This document shows, in pieces, positions 26,202 through 36,297 of a DNA stretch of 64,000 bases. The stretch covers positions 1 through 64,000 of the forward strand of contig JAIUPN010000004.1 of NCBI GenBank assembly GCA_020160755.1. The letters run 5' to 3'. The notes beneath the pieces are model-generated. The model ran no database searches, was not told the origin of the DNA, and saw nothing but the letters and a program-made list of their open reading frames with translations. Each line of letters begins with the position of its first letter. Position 1 is the first letter of the stretch. The translations under genes and the position numbers were made by a program. The DNA is from Pseudomonadota bacterium. Lineage in GTDB: Bacteria > Pseudomonadota > Alphaproteobacteria > Sphingomonadales > Sphingomonadaceae.

Positions 26202-27214
26202 TGGCAAAGGCCAAAACCTGGATCGAGCCGCATTCGAGCGGCATTTACGTCAAGCCCGCCGACCTGTGGATCGACCCCTCGCGCCCGGTCGAGCGTGCCG
26301 CGGTAACGCACGGCCATGCCGACCATGCGCGCAGCGGCCACGGCGCGGTGTTCGCGACTCCCGAGACGCTCGCGATCATGGCGCTGCGCTATGGCGTCGA
26401 TGCCGAGGCGAGCCATAATCAGGCGTTTGTATATGGGGACGGCTTCGAGCGCGGCGGGGTGCGCTTCAGCTTTCACCCTGCTGGCCATGTTCTCGGCAGC
26501 GCCCAGATTTTGATGGAATATCGGGGCGAGCGGATCGTTGTCACCGGTGACTACAAGCGTCGCGCGGACCCGACGTGCGCGCCGTTTGAGGTCGTCCCGT
26601 GCGATATCTTCGTCACCGAGGCGACCTTCGGTCTTCCGGTGTTCCGCCATCCGCCGACGGGGTACGAGATCGCCAAGCTGATCGGCGCGGTGCGCGCCGA
26701 ACCCGACCGTTCGGTGCTCGTCGGCGCCTATGCGCTCGGCAAGGCGCAGCGGGTGATCGCCGAACTGCGCGGCGCTGGGTGGGATGCGCCGATCTACATC
26801 CATGGCGCGCTTGAGAAGATGTGCCAGCTTTACGCAGTGCACGGTGTCGACCTTGGCGAACTGCGGCTGGTTTCGGAAACCGACAAGGCCGAGATGGCGG
26901 GGCAGATCGTGCTCGCGCCGCCGTCGGCGCTCAACGATCGCTGGTCGCGGCGGCTGCCCGATCCGGTGACCGCGATGGCATCGGGCTGGATGCGCGTGCG
27001 TCAGCGCGCGCGGCAGCGGATGGTCGAACTGCCGCTGGTCATTTCGGACCACGCCGACTGGGACGAACTGACCACCACGATTTCGGAGGTGAACCCGAAG
27101 GAAAGCTGGATCACCCACGGCAGCGAAGACGGGCTGCTTCGCTGGTGCGAACTTCATCAGCGCAAGGCGCGCGCGCTGCATCTCGTCGGGCGCGATCTGG
27201 AGGAGGAGGCGTGA
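26201..27214 (+). CDS. Ligase-associated DNA exonuclease (metallo-beta-lactamase fold)
   Basis: Metallo-beta-lactamase/beta-CASP-type nuclease of 337 residues. The zinc motif is THGHADHA (about 37-44), with further ligands in HPAGHVLGSAQ, VTGDYKR and SDHADWDEL. It is the family annotated as ligase-associated DNA exonuclease. It overlaps the UdgX stop by one base and the ligase start by four, so all four proteins are made together. It probably trims ends at lesions before sealing. Confidence 0.9.
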   Translation: MAKAKTWIEPHSSGIYVKPADLWIDPSRPVERAAVTHGHADHARSGHGAVFATPETLAIMALRYGVDAEASHNQAFVYGDGFERGGVRFSFHPAGHVLGSAQILMEYRGERIVVTGDYKRRADPTCAPFEVVPCDIFVTEATFGLPVFRHPPTGYEIAKLIGAVRAEPDRSVLVGAYALGKAQRVIAELRGAGWDAPIYIHGALEKMCQLYAVHGVDLGELRLVSETDKAEMAGQIVLAPPSALNDRWSRRLPDPVTAMASGWMRVRQRARQRMVELPLVISDHADWDELTTTISEVNPKESWITHGSEDGLLRWCELHQRKARALHLVGRDLEEEA

Positions 27215-28779
27215 AGCGCTTCGCGGCCTTGATCGACCGGCTGATCTACACGCGCTCGCGCAACAGCAAGCTCGCGCTGATCGTCGACTATTTGCGCCAC
27301 ACCCCTGATCCCGATCGCGGCTGGGCGATCGCGGCGCTGACCGAGAGCCTCGACTTTCCGGCGGTGAAGGCGGGAACGGTGCGGAGGCTGCTCGCGACGC
27401 GGGTGGATGAGGAACTATTCCGCCTGTCGCGCCATTTCGTCGGCGATACGGCCGAGACCGCGGCGCTGCTGTGGCCCGATGCGCCGCGCGCGAAAGCCGA
27501 ACTCAGCGTGTCGGCTGCCGTGGATGCGCTCGCGGCCGCGAGCCGCAGCGACGCCCCCGCCATCGTTGCGTCGCTGCTCGACCGGCTCGATGCCGATGGG
27601 CGTTATGCGTTGCTCAAGCTCGCGCTCGGCGGGATGCGCGTCGGCGTGTCGGCGCGGCTCGCGAAGCAGGCGTTTGCCCAAGCTTTCGACGTGCCTGTCG
27701 ACGATGTCGAGGAGCTGTGGCACGCGATCCCGCCGCCCTACGCGCCGCTGTTCGCATGGGGCGAGGGAAGGACGGAGCGCCCCGACCTGAAAGACGTCGC
27801 CTTCTTCCGCCCCTTCATGCTCGCGCATCCGCTGGAAGAAGAAAGCGTCGACCTCGCCGACTACGCCGCCGAGTGGAAATGGGACGGCATCCGCGTCCAG
27901 ATCGTCCACGGTGGCGGCGAAACGCGCATCTATAGCCGCGGCGGCGAGGAGATCAGCGGCGCCTTCCCCGAACTGGTCGCGGCGTTCGATCAGGACGCGG
28001 TGATCGACGGCGAACTGCTCGTGCGCGGTGAGGTGCAGGGCGGCGAGGCTGCGAGCTTCAACGCGCTGCAACAGCGGCTGGGCCGCAAGGTCGTGTCGAA
28101 GAAGATGCTCGCCGACTATCCGGCGTTCGTGCGCGTCTATGATCTGCTCGCGGTCGACGATGATGACTTGCGCGGTCAGCCGTGGACCGAGCGCCGCCGG
28201 CAATTGGAGGCCTTCGTCCCGCGCCTCGCCGCCAGCCATTTCGATCTGTCACAAGTGATCGACGCGACCGATTTCGACGACCTCGCCGAACGCCGCGCGG
28301 GCGCGCGCGACGCGGCTATCGAGGGGGTGATGCTCAAGCGCCGCGATGCGCCCTATGTAGCGGGGCGCCGCGCCGGGCTCTGGTATAAATGGAAGCGCGA
28401 CCCGCTCACCGCCGACTGCGTGATGATGTACGCCCAAAGGGGGAATGGACGCCGCGCGAGCTTCTATTCGGACTATACCTTCGGCTGCTGGTCGGAGGCG
28501 GGCGAACTGCTACCCGTTGGAAAGGCCTATTCGGGCTTCACCGACGAGGAATTGAAGTGGCTCGACAAATTCGTGCGCGACAACACGCTGAACCGCTTTG
28601 GTCCGGTGCGCGAGGTCGAAAAGTCGCTCGTGCTCGAAGTCGCGTTCGATTCGATCCACAGCAGCAAGCGCCACAAGTCGGGCCTCGCGATGCGCTTCCC
28701 GCGCATTTCGCGCATCCGCCGCGACAAGCCCGCCGAAGAAGCCGACCGGATCGCGACGCTCCAGGCGATGGTGACCTGA
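27211..28779 (+). CDS. ATP-dependent DNA ligase (LigC/LigB-type, cisplatin-resistance group)
   Basis: ATP-dependent ligase of 522 residues. The N-terminal DNA-binding domain comes first. The adenylation motif EWKWDGIRVQ carries nucleophile K223. Motif III (RIYSRGGEEI), motif IV (EGVMLKRRDAP) and motif V (WYKWKRDPL) follow, then an OB domain. The GTG start lies behind AGGAGGAGG and overlaps the exonuclease stop. The open frame extends 390 bp upstream but is a shadow there. The ligase-associated Lhr helicase often found in such operons is absent here. Confidence 0.92.
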   Translation: MKRFAALIDRLIYTRSRNSKLALIVDYLRHTPDPDRGWAIAALTESLDFPAVKAGTVRRLLATRVDEELFRLSRHFVGDTAETAALLWPDAPRAKAELSVSAAVDALAAASRSDAPAIVASLLDRLDADGRYALLKLALGGMRVGVSARLAKQAFAQAFDVPVDDVEELWHAIPPPYAPLFAWGEGRTERPDLKDVAFFRPFMLAHPLEEESVDLADYAAEWKWDGIRVQIVHGGGETRIYSRGGEEISGAFPELVAAFDQDAVIDGELLVRGEVQGGEAASFNALQQRLGRKVVSKKMLADYPAFVRVYDLLAVDDDDLRGQPWTERRRQLEAFVPRLAASHFDLSQVIDATDFDDLAERRAGARDAAIEGVMLKRRDAPYVAGRRAGLWYKWKRDPLTADCVMMYAQRGNGRRASFYSDYTFGCWSEAGELLPVGKAYSGFTDEELKWLDKFVRDNTLNRFGPVREVEKSLVLEVAFDSIHSSKRHKSGLAMRFPRISRIRRDKPAEEADRIATLQAMVT

Positions 28780-28868
28780 ATATCGGGCGAAAAATTCCGG
28801 TCACGGGGTTGCAACTCGCGGGGGCGATACCGAGTTAAGGGCCCGAATTCATAAAAAAGGAGACTGCC

Positions 28869-29483
28869 ATGACCATCGCCCATCCTCCTCTCCCCTACGC
28901 GCAGGATGCACTCGAGCCGCATATCTCGGCCGACACGCTGGCGACGCATCATGGCAAGCATCACAAGGCCTATGTCGACAAGGTCAACGCTGCGATCGAA
29001 GGCACCGACCTCGCGTCGAAGCCGCTCGAGGAAATCGTTCACCACGCCGAAGGGTCGGGCAACAAGGGCCTGTTCAACAATGCGGCGCAGTCGTGGAACC
29101 ACGCTTTCTATTGGGAAAGCCTGAGCCCGGCGAAGACCGCGCCCGCCGGCGATCTTGCCGCCGCGATCGACCGCGATTTCGGTTCGCTCGACGAGCTGAA
29201 GAAGAAGCTCAAGGAAACCGCCGTCAATCATTTTGCGTCGGGCTGGGCCTGGCTCGTCTCGCGCGACGGCACGCTGTCGGTCACCGACACCCACGACGCC
29301 GGTACCGAACTGACCGCGGGCATCAAGCCTTTGCTCGTCATCGACGTTTGGGAGCACGCCTATTACATCGACCGCAAGAATCTGCGTCCTGCCTATGTCG
29401 ACGCGGTGGTCGACGAACTGCTCAACTGGGACTTCGCCGCCGCGAACCTGGCGCGCGACACGACCTGGACCTACCCGGCCTGA
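28869..29483 (+). CDS. sodB: Superoxide dismutase, Fe type
   Basis: Cytoplasmic superoxide dismutase of 204 residues. The metal ligands are the histidine of THHGKHHKAY, the histidine of AQSWNHAFYW, and Asp and His in DVWEHAYYID. The glutamine in NNAAQSWNH on the N-terminal half marks the iron form. The ATG follows AAAAAGGAGACTGCC, a strong ribosome site. It stands alone between the repair operon and the serine dehydratase. Confidence 0.93.
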   Translation: MTIAHPPLPYAQDALEPHISADTLATHHGKHHKAYVDKVNAAIEGTDLASKPLEEIVHHAEGSGNKGLFNNAAQSWNHAFYWESLSPAKTAPAGDLAAAIDRDFGSLDELKKKLKETAVNHFASGWAWLVSRDGTLSVTDTHDAGTELTAGIKPLLVIDVWEHAYYIDRKNLRPAYVDAVVDELLNWDFAAANLARDTTWTYPA

Positions 29484-29517
29484 ACAAGAAATAATCGGGC
29501 CTTGATGTCCTATCGCA

Positions 29518-29545
29518 ATGGCGGCGCGTCTTCTATAGCGCCGCC

Positions 29546-29547
<2 letters not shown>
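29518..29547 (+). promoter_or_regulatory. GC-rich hairpin covering the sdaA start codon
   Basis: The arms ATGGCGGCGC (29518-29527) and GCGCCGCCAT (29538-29547) are exact 10-bp reverse complements around a 10-nt loop. The sdaA ATG (29546-29548) lies in the right arm and no Shine-Dalgarno sequence is visible. If transcription starts upstream the start codon would be masked. If TCTATA (29532-29537) is a -10 box, the mRNA would be leaderless. Confidence 0.5.
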
Positions 29548-30925
<1,378 letters not shown>

Positions 30926-30955
30926 TAGCCGAGCGACCATAAGGAGACTCGTGCC

Positions 30956-32068
30956 ATGAAGACCCGCGCCGCCGTTGCGTTCGAAGCGAAGAAGCCGCTC
31001 GAAATTGTCGAACTCGACCTCGAAGGCCCGAAGGCGGGCGAGGTGCTGGTCGAGATCATGGCGACGGGCATCTGCCACACCGACGCCTATACGCTCGACG
31101 GCTTCGACAGCGAGGGGATCTTCCCGAGCGTGCTCGGCCATGAGGGCGCGGGGATCGTGCGCGAGATTGGCGCAGGCGTGACGAGCGTCGTCCCCGGCGA
31201 CCATGTGATCCCGCTCTACACCCCCGAATGCCGCCAATGCAAAAGCTGCCTTTCGGGCAAGACCAACCTCTGCACCGCGATCCGCGCGACGCAGGGCAAG
31301 GGGCTGATGCCCGACGGCACGACGCGCTTTTCGTACAAAGGTCAGCCGATCTTCCATTATATGGGCTGCTCGACCTTCTCGAACTTCACCGTGCTGCCCG
31401 AAATCGCGGTCGCGAAGATCCGCGAGGACGCGCCGTTCCAGTCGAGCTGCTATATCGGCTGCGGCGTGACCACCGGGGTCGGCGCGGTCATCAACACCGC
31501 GAAGGTGCAGGTCGGCGATAATGTCGTGGTCTTCGGGCTCGGCGGCATCGGCCTCAACGTGATCCAGGGCGCGCGGCTTGCCGGGGCCGACAAGATCATC
31601 GGCGTCGACATCAACCCCGCGCGCGAGGAGTGGGGCCGCAAGTTCGGCATGACCGAATTCCTCAATTCGAAGGGCATGAGCCGCGAGGATGTCGTCGCGG
31701 CGATCGTCCAGATGACCGACGGCGGCGCCGACTATACCTTCGACGCGACGGGCAACACCGAGGTGATGCGCACCGCGCTCGAAGCCTGCCACCGCGGCTG
31801 GGGCACCTCGATCATCATCGGCGTGGCCGAGGCGGGCAAGGAAATCGCGACGCGCCCGTTCCAGCTCGTCACCGGGCGCAACTGGCGCGGCACCGCGTTC
31901 GGCGGCGCCAAGGGCCGCACCGACGTGCCGAAGATCGTCGACATGTATATGCAGGGCAAGATCGAGATCGATCCGATGATCACCCACGTCATGGGGCTGG
32001 AAGAGATCAACAAGGGCTTCGACCTGATGCACGCGGGCGAGAGCATCCGTTCGGTCGTGGTGTTCTGA
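30956..32068 (+). CDS. frmA: S-(hydroxymethyl)glutathione dehydrogenase / class III alcohol dehydrogenase
   Basis: Zinc, NAD-dependent class III dehydrogenase of 370 residues that oxidises S-hydroxymethylglutathione formed from formaldehyde. The catalytic zinc site is in [14 protein letters not shown] and GHEGAGIV. The structural zinc cysteines lie in [17 protein letters not shown]. The NAD motif is [15 protein letters not shown], and [25 protein letters not shown] is the class III end. A TAAGGAG site precedes the ATG. With fghA five genes downstream it makes formate from formaldehyde. Confidence 0.95.
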   Translation: MKTRAAVAFEAKKPLEIVELDLEGPKAGEVLVEIMATGICHTDAYTLDGFDSEGIFPSVLGHEGAGIVREIGAGVTSVVPGDHVIPLYTPECRQCKSCLSGKTNLCTAIRATQGKGLMPDGTTRFSYKGQPIFHYMGCSTFSNFTVLPEIAVAKIREDAPFQSSCYIGCGVTTGVGAVINTAKVQVGDNVVVFGLGGIGLNVIQGARLAGADKIIGVDINPAREEWGRKFGMTEFLNSKGMSREDVVAAIVQMTDGGADYTFDATGNTEVMRTALEACHRGWGTSIIIGVAEAGKEIATRPFQLVTGRNWRGTAFGGAKGRTDVPKIVDMYMQGKIEIDPMITHVMGLEEINKGFDLMHAGESIRSVVVF

Positions 32069-32075
32069 GGCCGCC

Positions 32076-32459
32076 ATGTTCAGCCATGTGGCGCTGGGCG
32101 CCGACGATATCGAAGCCGCGCGCCGTTTTTACGACGCGGCGCTCGGCGCACTCGGGGTGCCGCCGGGCGTCGTCGATGCATGGGGGCGCCTCATCTATTC
32201 GCATGCCGGCGGGCGCTTCCTGATCACGAAGCCGCTCGATGGTGCCGCCGCGACCGGGGCCAACGGTGGCACGCTGGGCTTCGTCGCGGCGTCGACCGAA
32301 GCGGTCGATGCCTGGCACGCCGCGGGCGCGGCGAACGGCGGCACGGCGGTCGAGGATCCGCCGGGCATCCGTCAGGTGACCGAGGGGCGGACGGTTTATC
32401 TCGCCTATCTGCGCGATCCCGCCGGTAACAAGCTGTGCGCGACGCACCGGCTGGCATGA
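32076..32459 (+). CDS. VOC family protein (glyoxalase/bleomycin-resistance fold) 1
   Basis: A 127-residue vicinal oxygen chelate protein. It has a single paired beta-alpha-beta-beta-beta fold: FSHVALGADDIEAARRFYDA at the start and VYLAYLRDPAGNKLCATH at the end. Metal ligands are probably the N-terminal histidine and a later glutamate, as in glyoxalases, but the substrate is unknown. It sits between frmA and purU and overlaps purU by 4 bp (ATGA). The second VOC gene of this operon is a close paralogue. Confidence 0.85.
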   Translation: MFSHVALGADDIEAARRFYDAALGALGVPPGVVDAWGRLIYSHAGGRFLITKPLDGAAATGANGGTLGFVAASTEAVDAWHAAGAANGGTAVEDPPGIRQVTEGRTVYLAYLRDPAGNKLCATHRLA

Positions 32460-33328
32460 CGAAAATGGACCAGCCTGCCTTCGTCCTGACCTTCAGCTGT
32501 GTCGACGCGGTCGGCATCGTCGCGGCGGTCACGGGGCTGCTCGCCGAACGCGACGGCTTCATCCTCGACAGCCAGCAATATGCCGATCTCGATTCGGGGC
32601 GCTTCTTTATGCGCGTCGAGTTTCGCGGCGCGGGACCCCGCTTTCCGGGCGAGCTGGCCGCGGTGCAGGAAGCCTTTGCGCCGATCATCGCGCGCTTCGC
32701 GATGGACGCGCGGATCAGCGACCGTGCCGCGAAGCCGCGCTTTGTCATCGCGGTGTCGCAGGGCAGCCATTGCCTCAACGACCTGCTCCACCGCTGGTCG
32801 ACGGGCAATCTCGCGATCGACATCGTCGGTGTCGTGTCGAACCACGAGGCGCAGCGGCGGCTTTCGGAATGGCACGGCGTGCCGTTCCACCACCTGCCGG
32901 TCAGCGACGCGAACCGCGCCGAACAGGAAGCGGCGATCCTTGACGTGATGGCGCGCGGCGGGGCGGAGTATCTCGTACTCGCGCGCTATATGCAGGTGCT
33001 GTCGCAGGATCTGTCGGCGAAGGTTTCGGGGCGCTGCATCAACATCCATCACAGCTTCCTGCCGGGCTTCAAGGGCGCGAAACCCTATCACCGCGCGCAC
33101 GAGCGCGGGGTGAAGCTGATCGGCGCGACCGCGCATTTCGTGACGAGCGACCTCGACGAAGGGCCGATCATCGAACAGGCGGTCGAACGCGTCGATCACC
33201 GTGATGGCGTCGAGGAACTGATCCGCATCGGGCGCGATACCGAGGCACAGGTGCTGGCGCGCGCGGTGCGCTGGGTCGCCGAGCAGCGCGTGCTGATCGA
33301 CGGCCGCAAGACCGTCGTCTTCCGCTAG
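32456..33328 (+). CDS. purU: Formyltetrahydrofolate deformylase
   Basis: PurU of 290 residues that hydrolyses 10-formyltetrahydrofolate to formate and tetrahydrofolate. An ACT domain spans about 5-85 (LTFSCVDAVGIVAAVTGLLA). The formyltransferase-like catalytic domain follows, with NIHHSFLPGFKGAKPYHRA and the aspartate in VTSDLDEGPIIEQ. The ATG at 32456 overlaps the VOC stop and is preferred over an in-frame start 21 bp upstream. In this operon it links the folate C1 pool to formate alongside the glutathione route. Confidence 0.92.
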   Translation: MTKMDQPAFVLTFSCVDAVGIVAAVTGLLAERDGFILDSQQYADLDSGRFFMRVEFRGAGPRFPGELAAVQEAFAPIIARFAMDARISDRAAKPRFVIAVSQGSHCLNDLLHRWSTGNLAIDIVGVVSNHEAQRRLSEWHGVPFHHLPVSDANRAEQEAAILDVMARGGAEYLVLARYMQVLSQDLSAKVSGRCINIHHSFLPGFKGAKPYHRAHERGVKLIGATAHFVTSDLDEGPIIEQAVERVDHRDGVEELIRIGRDTEAQVLARAVRWVAEQRVLIDGRKTVVFR

Positions 33329-33446
33329 GCCTGCCGCCGGGGAGGTTCGTCGATTTCGGTGAGCCGAAAACGGAATCGTGGCTGGTCCTGACCGGACGGC
33401 CGGAGTAGGTAGCGTTTCGCAACCAGAATCAGGAGGAGCAAAGGCG

Positions 33447-33827
33447 ATGTATAGTCACAATATGGTCGGGGCGAACGACCTCGAAGCCGCCAAAAAATTC
33501 TATGACGCGACTTTCCAGGCGATCGGCGGCAAACCCGCGATCCAGGACGACAAGGGCCGCCTCATCTATATGCACAACGGCGGCCTCTTCCTCGTCGGTG
33601 CGCCGATCGACGGCGAGCCCGCCACGGTCGGCAACGGCTGCACGATCGGCTTCGCGATGGACGGTCCCGAACAGGCCAAGGCGTGGCACGATGCCGGCGT
33701 CGCCAATGGCGGCACCTCGATCGAAGACCCGCCGGGCGTGCGCGAAGGCGGTTTTGGTCAGCTTTATCTGGCTTATCTGCGCGATCCGTCGGGCAACAAG
33801 CTCTGCGCGCTTCACCGCGTCGTTTAA
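33447..33827 (+). CDS. VOC family protein 2
   Basis: A 126-residue paralogue of the VOC protein at 32076, with the matching ends YSHNMVGANDLEAAKKFYDA and LYLAYLRDPSGNKLCALH. The start is the ATG behind AGGAGGAG; a longer frame upstream is non-coding. It lies 118 bp after purU, a gap in which I see no other gene, and 9 bp before the YbaK gene. Two copies in one formaldehyde operon suggest a role with glutathione or C1 adducts; that is inference. Confidence 0.83.
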   Translation: MYSHNMVGANDLEAAKKFYDATFQAIGGKPAIQDDKGRLIYMHNGGLFLVGAPIDGEPATVGNGCTIGFAMDGPEQAKAWHDAGVANGGTSIEDPPGVREGGFGQLYLAYLRDPSGNKLCALHRVV

Positions 33828-33836
33828 GGACAGGTC

Positions 33837-34340
33837 ATGCGCGGCGAAGCGGGATTGCTGGGCGACCTGGGCGCGCTTGCGATTCCCTTCGCCGCATATG
33901 AACATGTCGCGGTGTTTACCGTCGCCGAGAGCGACGAGGTCAATGCGGCCATTCCGGGCGCGCATACCAAGAATCTGTTCCTGAAGGACAATGGCGGCGC
34001 CTATTGGCTCGTCACCGTGCCGTCCGAGGCACGTGTCGACCTGAAGGCACTGCCCGCCGCGATCGGCAGCAAGCGCGTGAGTTTCGGCAAGGCCGACGAT
34101 ATGGACCGGCTGCTCGGTATCGCACCCGGATCGGTGACGCCGCTCGCGGCGATCAACGCGGCGCCCGGAAGCATCACCGTCGTGCTCGATGAGGGGCTGG
34201 CCGCCGCGGCGACGGTCAATGTCCACCCGCTGCGCAACACCGGCACCCTCGGCCTGTCGGGGCTGGCGGTCCTCGACCTCCTGCGTCATTGGGGGCATCA
34301 ACCCCTCATCGCTTCGATCCCTGTTCAGGAACCCGCATGA
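33837..34340 (+). CDS. YbaK/PrdX-type aminoacyl-tRNA deacylase domain protein
   Basis: A 167-residue protein of the YbaK/ProRS INS-domain family, closest to PrdX. The signature AIPGAHTKNLFLKDNGGAYWL includes the conserved lysine, and TGTLGLSGLAVLDLL is near the end. Such proteins hydrolyse mischarged Ala-tRNA(Pro) in trans. The last four bases overlap the fghA start (ATGA). Its presence in a formaldehyde operon is unexpected and may reflect protection of translation under aldehyde stress, which is speculation. Confidence 0.83.
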   Translation: MRGEAGLLGDLGALAIPFAAYEHVAVFTVAESDEVNAAIPGAHTKNLFLKDNGGAYWLVTVPSEARVDLKALPAAIGSKRVSFGKADDMDRLLGIAPGSVTPLAAINAAPGSITVVLDEGLAAAATVNVHPLRNTGTLGLSGLAVLDLLRHWGHQPLIASIPVQEPA

Positions 34341-35185
34341 CCCTCGAAACCCTCTCCACCGTCCGCAGCCATGGCGGCACGCAGGGCGTGTACAAGCATC
34401 CCAGCACCGCGACCGGCACCGATATGACCTTCGCGGTCTTCGTCCCCGATCATGCGCCGGGCACCAAGCTGCCCGTTCTCTGGTATCTGTCGGGACTGAC
34501 GTGCACGCACGCCAATGTCATGGAAAAGGGCGAGTATCGCGCTGCCTGCGCCGAGCATGGCGTAATCTTCGTCGCCCCCGATACCAGCCCGCGCGGCGAG
34601 GGCGTCCCCGACGATCCCGATGCGGCCTGGGATTTCGGGCTGGGCGCGGGCTTTTATGTCGATGCGACGGCCGAGCCCTGGGCGAAGCATTACCGGATGC
34701 GGTCCTATGTCGAAGATGAACTGCCGTCGCTTGTGCTCCGCAATTTTGCGAGCGCGGACATGGCGCGGCAGGCGATCACCGGCCATTCGATGGGAGGGCA
34801 TGGTGCGCTGACGATCGGGTTGCGGGGTCAGGATCGCTTCCGTTCGGTCTCGGCCTTTTCGCCCATTGTCGCGCCGGCGCAATGTCCGTGGGGTGAGAAG
34901 GCGCTGGGCCATTATCTGGATGACAACCGCGAGGCGTGGCACGCCTATGACGCGTGCGCGCTGCTCGATCAGGGGCTCCGCGTACCCGACCTGCTCGTCG
35001 ATCAGGGCGACGCCGACAATTTTCTCGCCGAACAGCTCAAGACCGAATTGCTGGTCGCCGCGTGCGAGCGCGCGGGGCAGAAGGCCGAGATTCGCATGCA
35101 GCCGGGCTATGATCACAGCTATTATTTCATCTCGACCTTTTTGGCCGAGCATGTCGCGTGGCATGCTGAACGATTGAAGGCTTGA
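34337..35185 (+). CDS. fghA: S-formylglutathione hydrolase
   Basis: Serine hydrolase of the esterase D family, 282 residues, which cleaves S-formylglutathione to formate and glutathione. The oxyanion region is LWYLSGLTCTHANVMEKGEY, the nucleophile elbow is GHSMGGHGALT, the acid is in VDQGDADNFL and the histidine in GYDHSYYFISTFL. The ATG overlaps the YbaK gene stop; upstream in-frame codons are shadows. It is the last gene of the formaldehyde operon, followed by a hairpin. Confidence 0.95.
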   Translation: MTLETLSTVRSHGGTQGVYKHPSTATGTDMTFAVFVPDHAPGTKLPVLWYLSGLTCTHANVMEKGEYRAACAEHGVIFVAPDTSPRGEGVPDDPDAAWDFGLGAGFYVDATAEPWAKHYRMRSYVEDELPSLVLRNFASADMARQAITGHSMGGHGALTIGLRGQDRFRSVSAFSPIVAPAQCPWGEKALGHYLDDNREAWHAYDACALLDQGLRVPDLLVDQGDADNFLAEQLKTELLVAACERAGQKAEIRMQPGYDHSYYFISTFLAEHVAWHAERLKA

Positions 35186-35187
35186 TC

Positions 35188-35213
35188 GTCGCCCCTGCCT
35201 TCGCAGGGACGAC
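35188..35213. terminator. Hairpin between convergent fghA and the quinone reductase
   Basis: GTCGCCCCTGC pairs with GCAGGGACGAC around a CTTC loop, with one mismatch. It lies between the two stop codons and can act in both directions, although no long T tract follows. Confidence 0.6.
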
Positions 35214-36199
35214 TATGAATGCTGAGGGATCAACAGCGTCGAACCCGTCGTGCGCCCCGCCTGCAAATCGGCATGCGCGCGCGCGGCATCTTCGAGCGAA
35301 TAACGCTGGCCGACGGTGATCTTCACCGCCCCCGAAGCGATCATCTCGAACACACGTGCGGCGCCCGCGGCACGTTCGCCGGGGTGGAGATAATAGTCGA
35401 ACAACGTCGGACGCGTCACGAACTGCGATCCGTGCTGCGCGAGCACACCGAGGTTGACCCCGGTGACCGGGCCGCCGGCATTTCCGTAGCTGACGATCAG
35501 CCCGCGCCGCGCGGTCGCCTTCAGCGAGACGTCCCATGTCGCCATGCCGATGCCGTCGAAGGTCACCGGGACACCCTGACCGTCGGTGATTTCGCGGACA
35601 TGCGCTGCGACGTCGTCGGCCTTGTACATCAGGACGTGGTCGGCGCCGGCGTCGCGCGCCGTATGTGCCTTCGCTTCGGTGCTGACCGTACCGATGACGG
35701 TCGCGCCGATCGCTTTCAGCCACTGGACGAGGATCAGCCCGACGCCGCCCGCGGCGGCGTGAACGAGTATGGGCGATCCGGCCTGAACCTTCGCGCAGCG
35801 TTCGACGAGCATCTCGACGGTGCAGGCTTTGAGAAGCGCGGCGGCAGCGGTGTCGTCGTCGATTTCGGGCGGCAGTTTGAACAGCGAGGCGGCGCTGACG
35901 ATCCGCGCGCTGGCATAGGCGGTGCGTTCGGGGCCGAAGGTCGCAACCCGGTCGCCGGGTCGGAGGCCGTGGACGTCGGCGCCGACGGCGACGATCTCAC
36001 CGGCGGATTCAACGCCGAGCCCGCTCGGCAGCGGAACGGGGTAAGTGCCATCGCGGTGATAGGTGTCGAGATAATTGAGTCCGACCGCGGTCTGGCGCAG
36101 CAGGACCTGACCGGGGCCGGGTTCGCCAAGCGTCACCTCGCGCCAGTCGATGACCTCGGGTCCGCCCTGGCTTTCGATAAAGGCTTCGATCGCTTTCAT
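35213..36199 (-). CDS. qor: Quinone oxidoreductase (zeta-crystallin type, NADPH)
   Basis: MDR-superfamily quinone reductase of 328 residues without the zinc ligands. It has VGLNYLDTYHRDGTYP near the N-terminus and the nucleotide-binding segment ILVHAAAGGVGLILVQWLKA. The ATG at 36199 has GGAGAG 6 nt upstream and is preferred over the in-frame start at 36226. It reduces quinones one electron at a time with NADPH. It is convergent with fghA and stands alone. Confidence 0.9.
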   Translation of the reverse strand: MKAIEAFIESQGGPEVIDWREVTLGEPGPGQVLLRQTAVGLNYLDTYHRDGTYPVPLPSGLGVESAGEIVAVGADVHGLRPGDRVATFGPERTAYASARIVSAASLFKLPPEIDDDTAAAALLKACTVEMLVERCAKVQAGSPILVHAAAGGVGLILVQWLKAIGATVIGTVSTEAKAHTARDAGADHVLMYKADDVAAHVREITDGQGVPVTFDGIGMATWDVSLKATARRGLIVSYGNAGGPVTGVNLGVLAQHGSQFVTRPTLFDYYLHPGERAAGAARVFEMIASGAVKITVGQRYSLEDAARAHADLQAGRTTGSTLLIPQHS

Positions 36200-36270
36200 G
36201 CGCCGCTCTCCTGCTGTCCGGTCCATCTGGTGGGCCGGACAGCGGAGCGCAAGAGTGGGGCGATGAAAGT

Positions 36271-36290
36271 CCCTCCCGCAAAGGGGAGGG
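36271..36290 (-). terminator. Terminator-like hairpin downstream of the DEAD-box helicase
   Basis: CCCTCCC (36271-36277) pairs with GGGAGGG (36284-36290). On the minus strand the stem is followed by ACTTTC. It lies just after the helicase stop and before the qor promoter region. Confidence 0.55.
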
Positions 36291-36297
36291 GTTCAAC

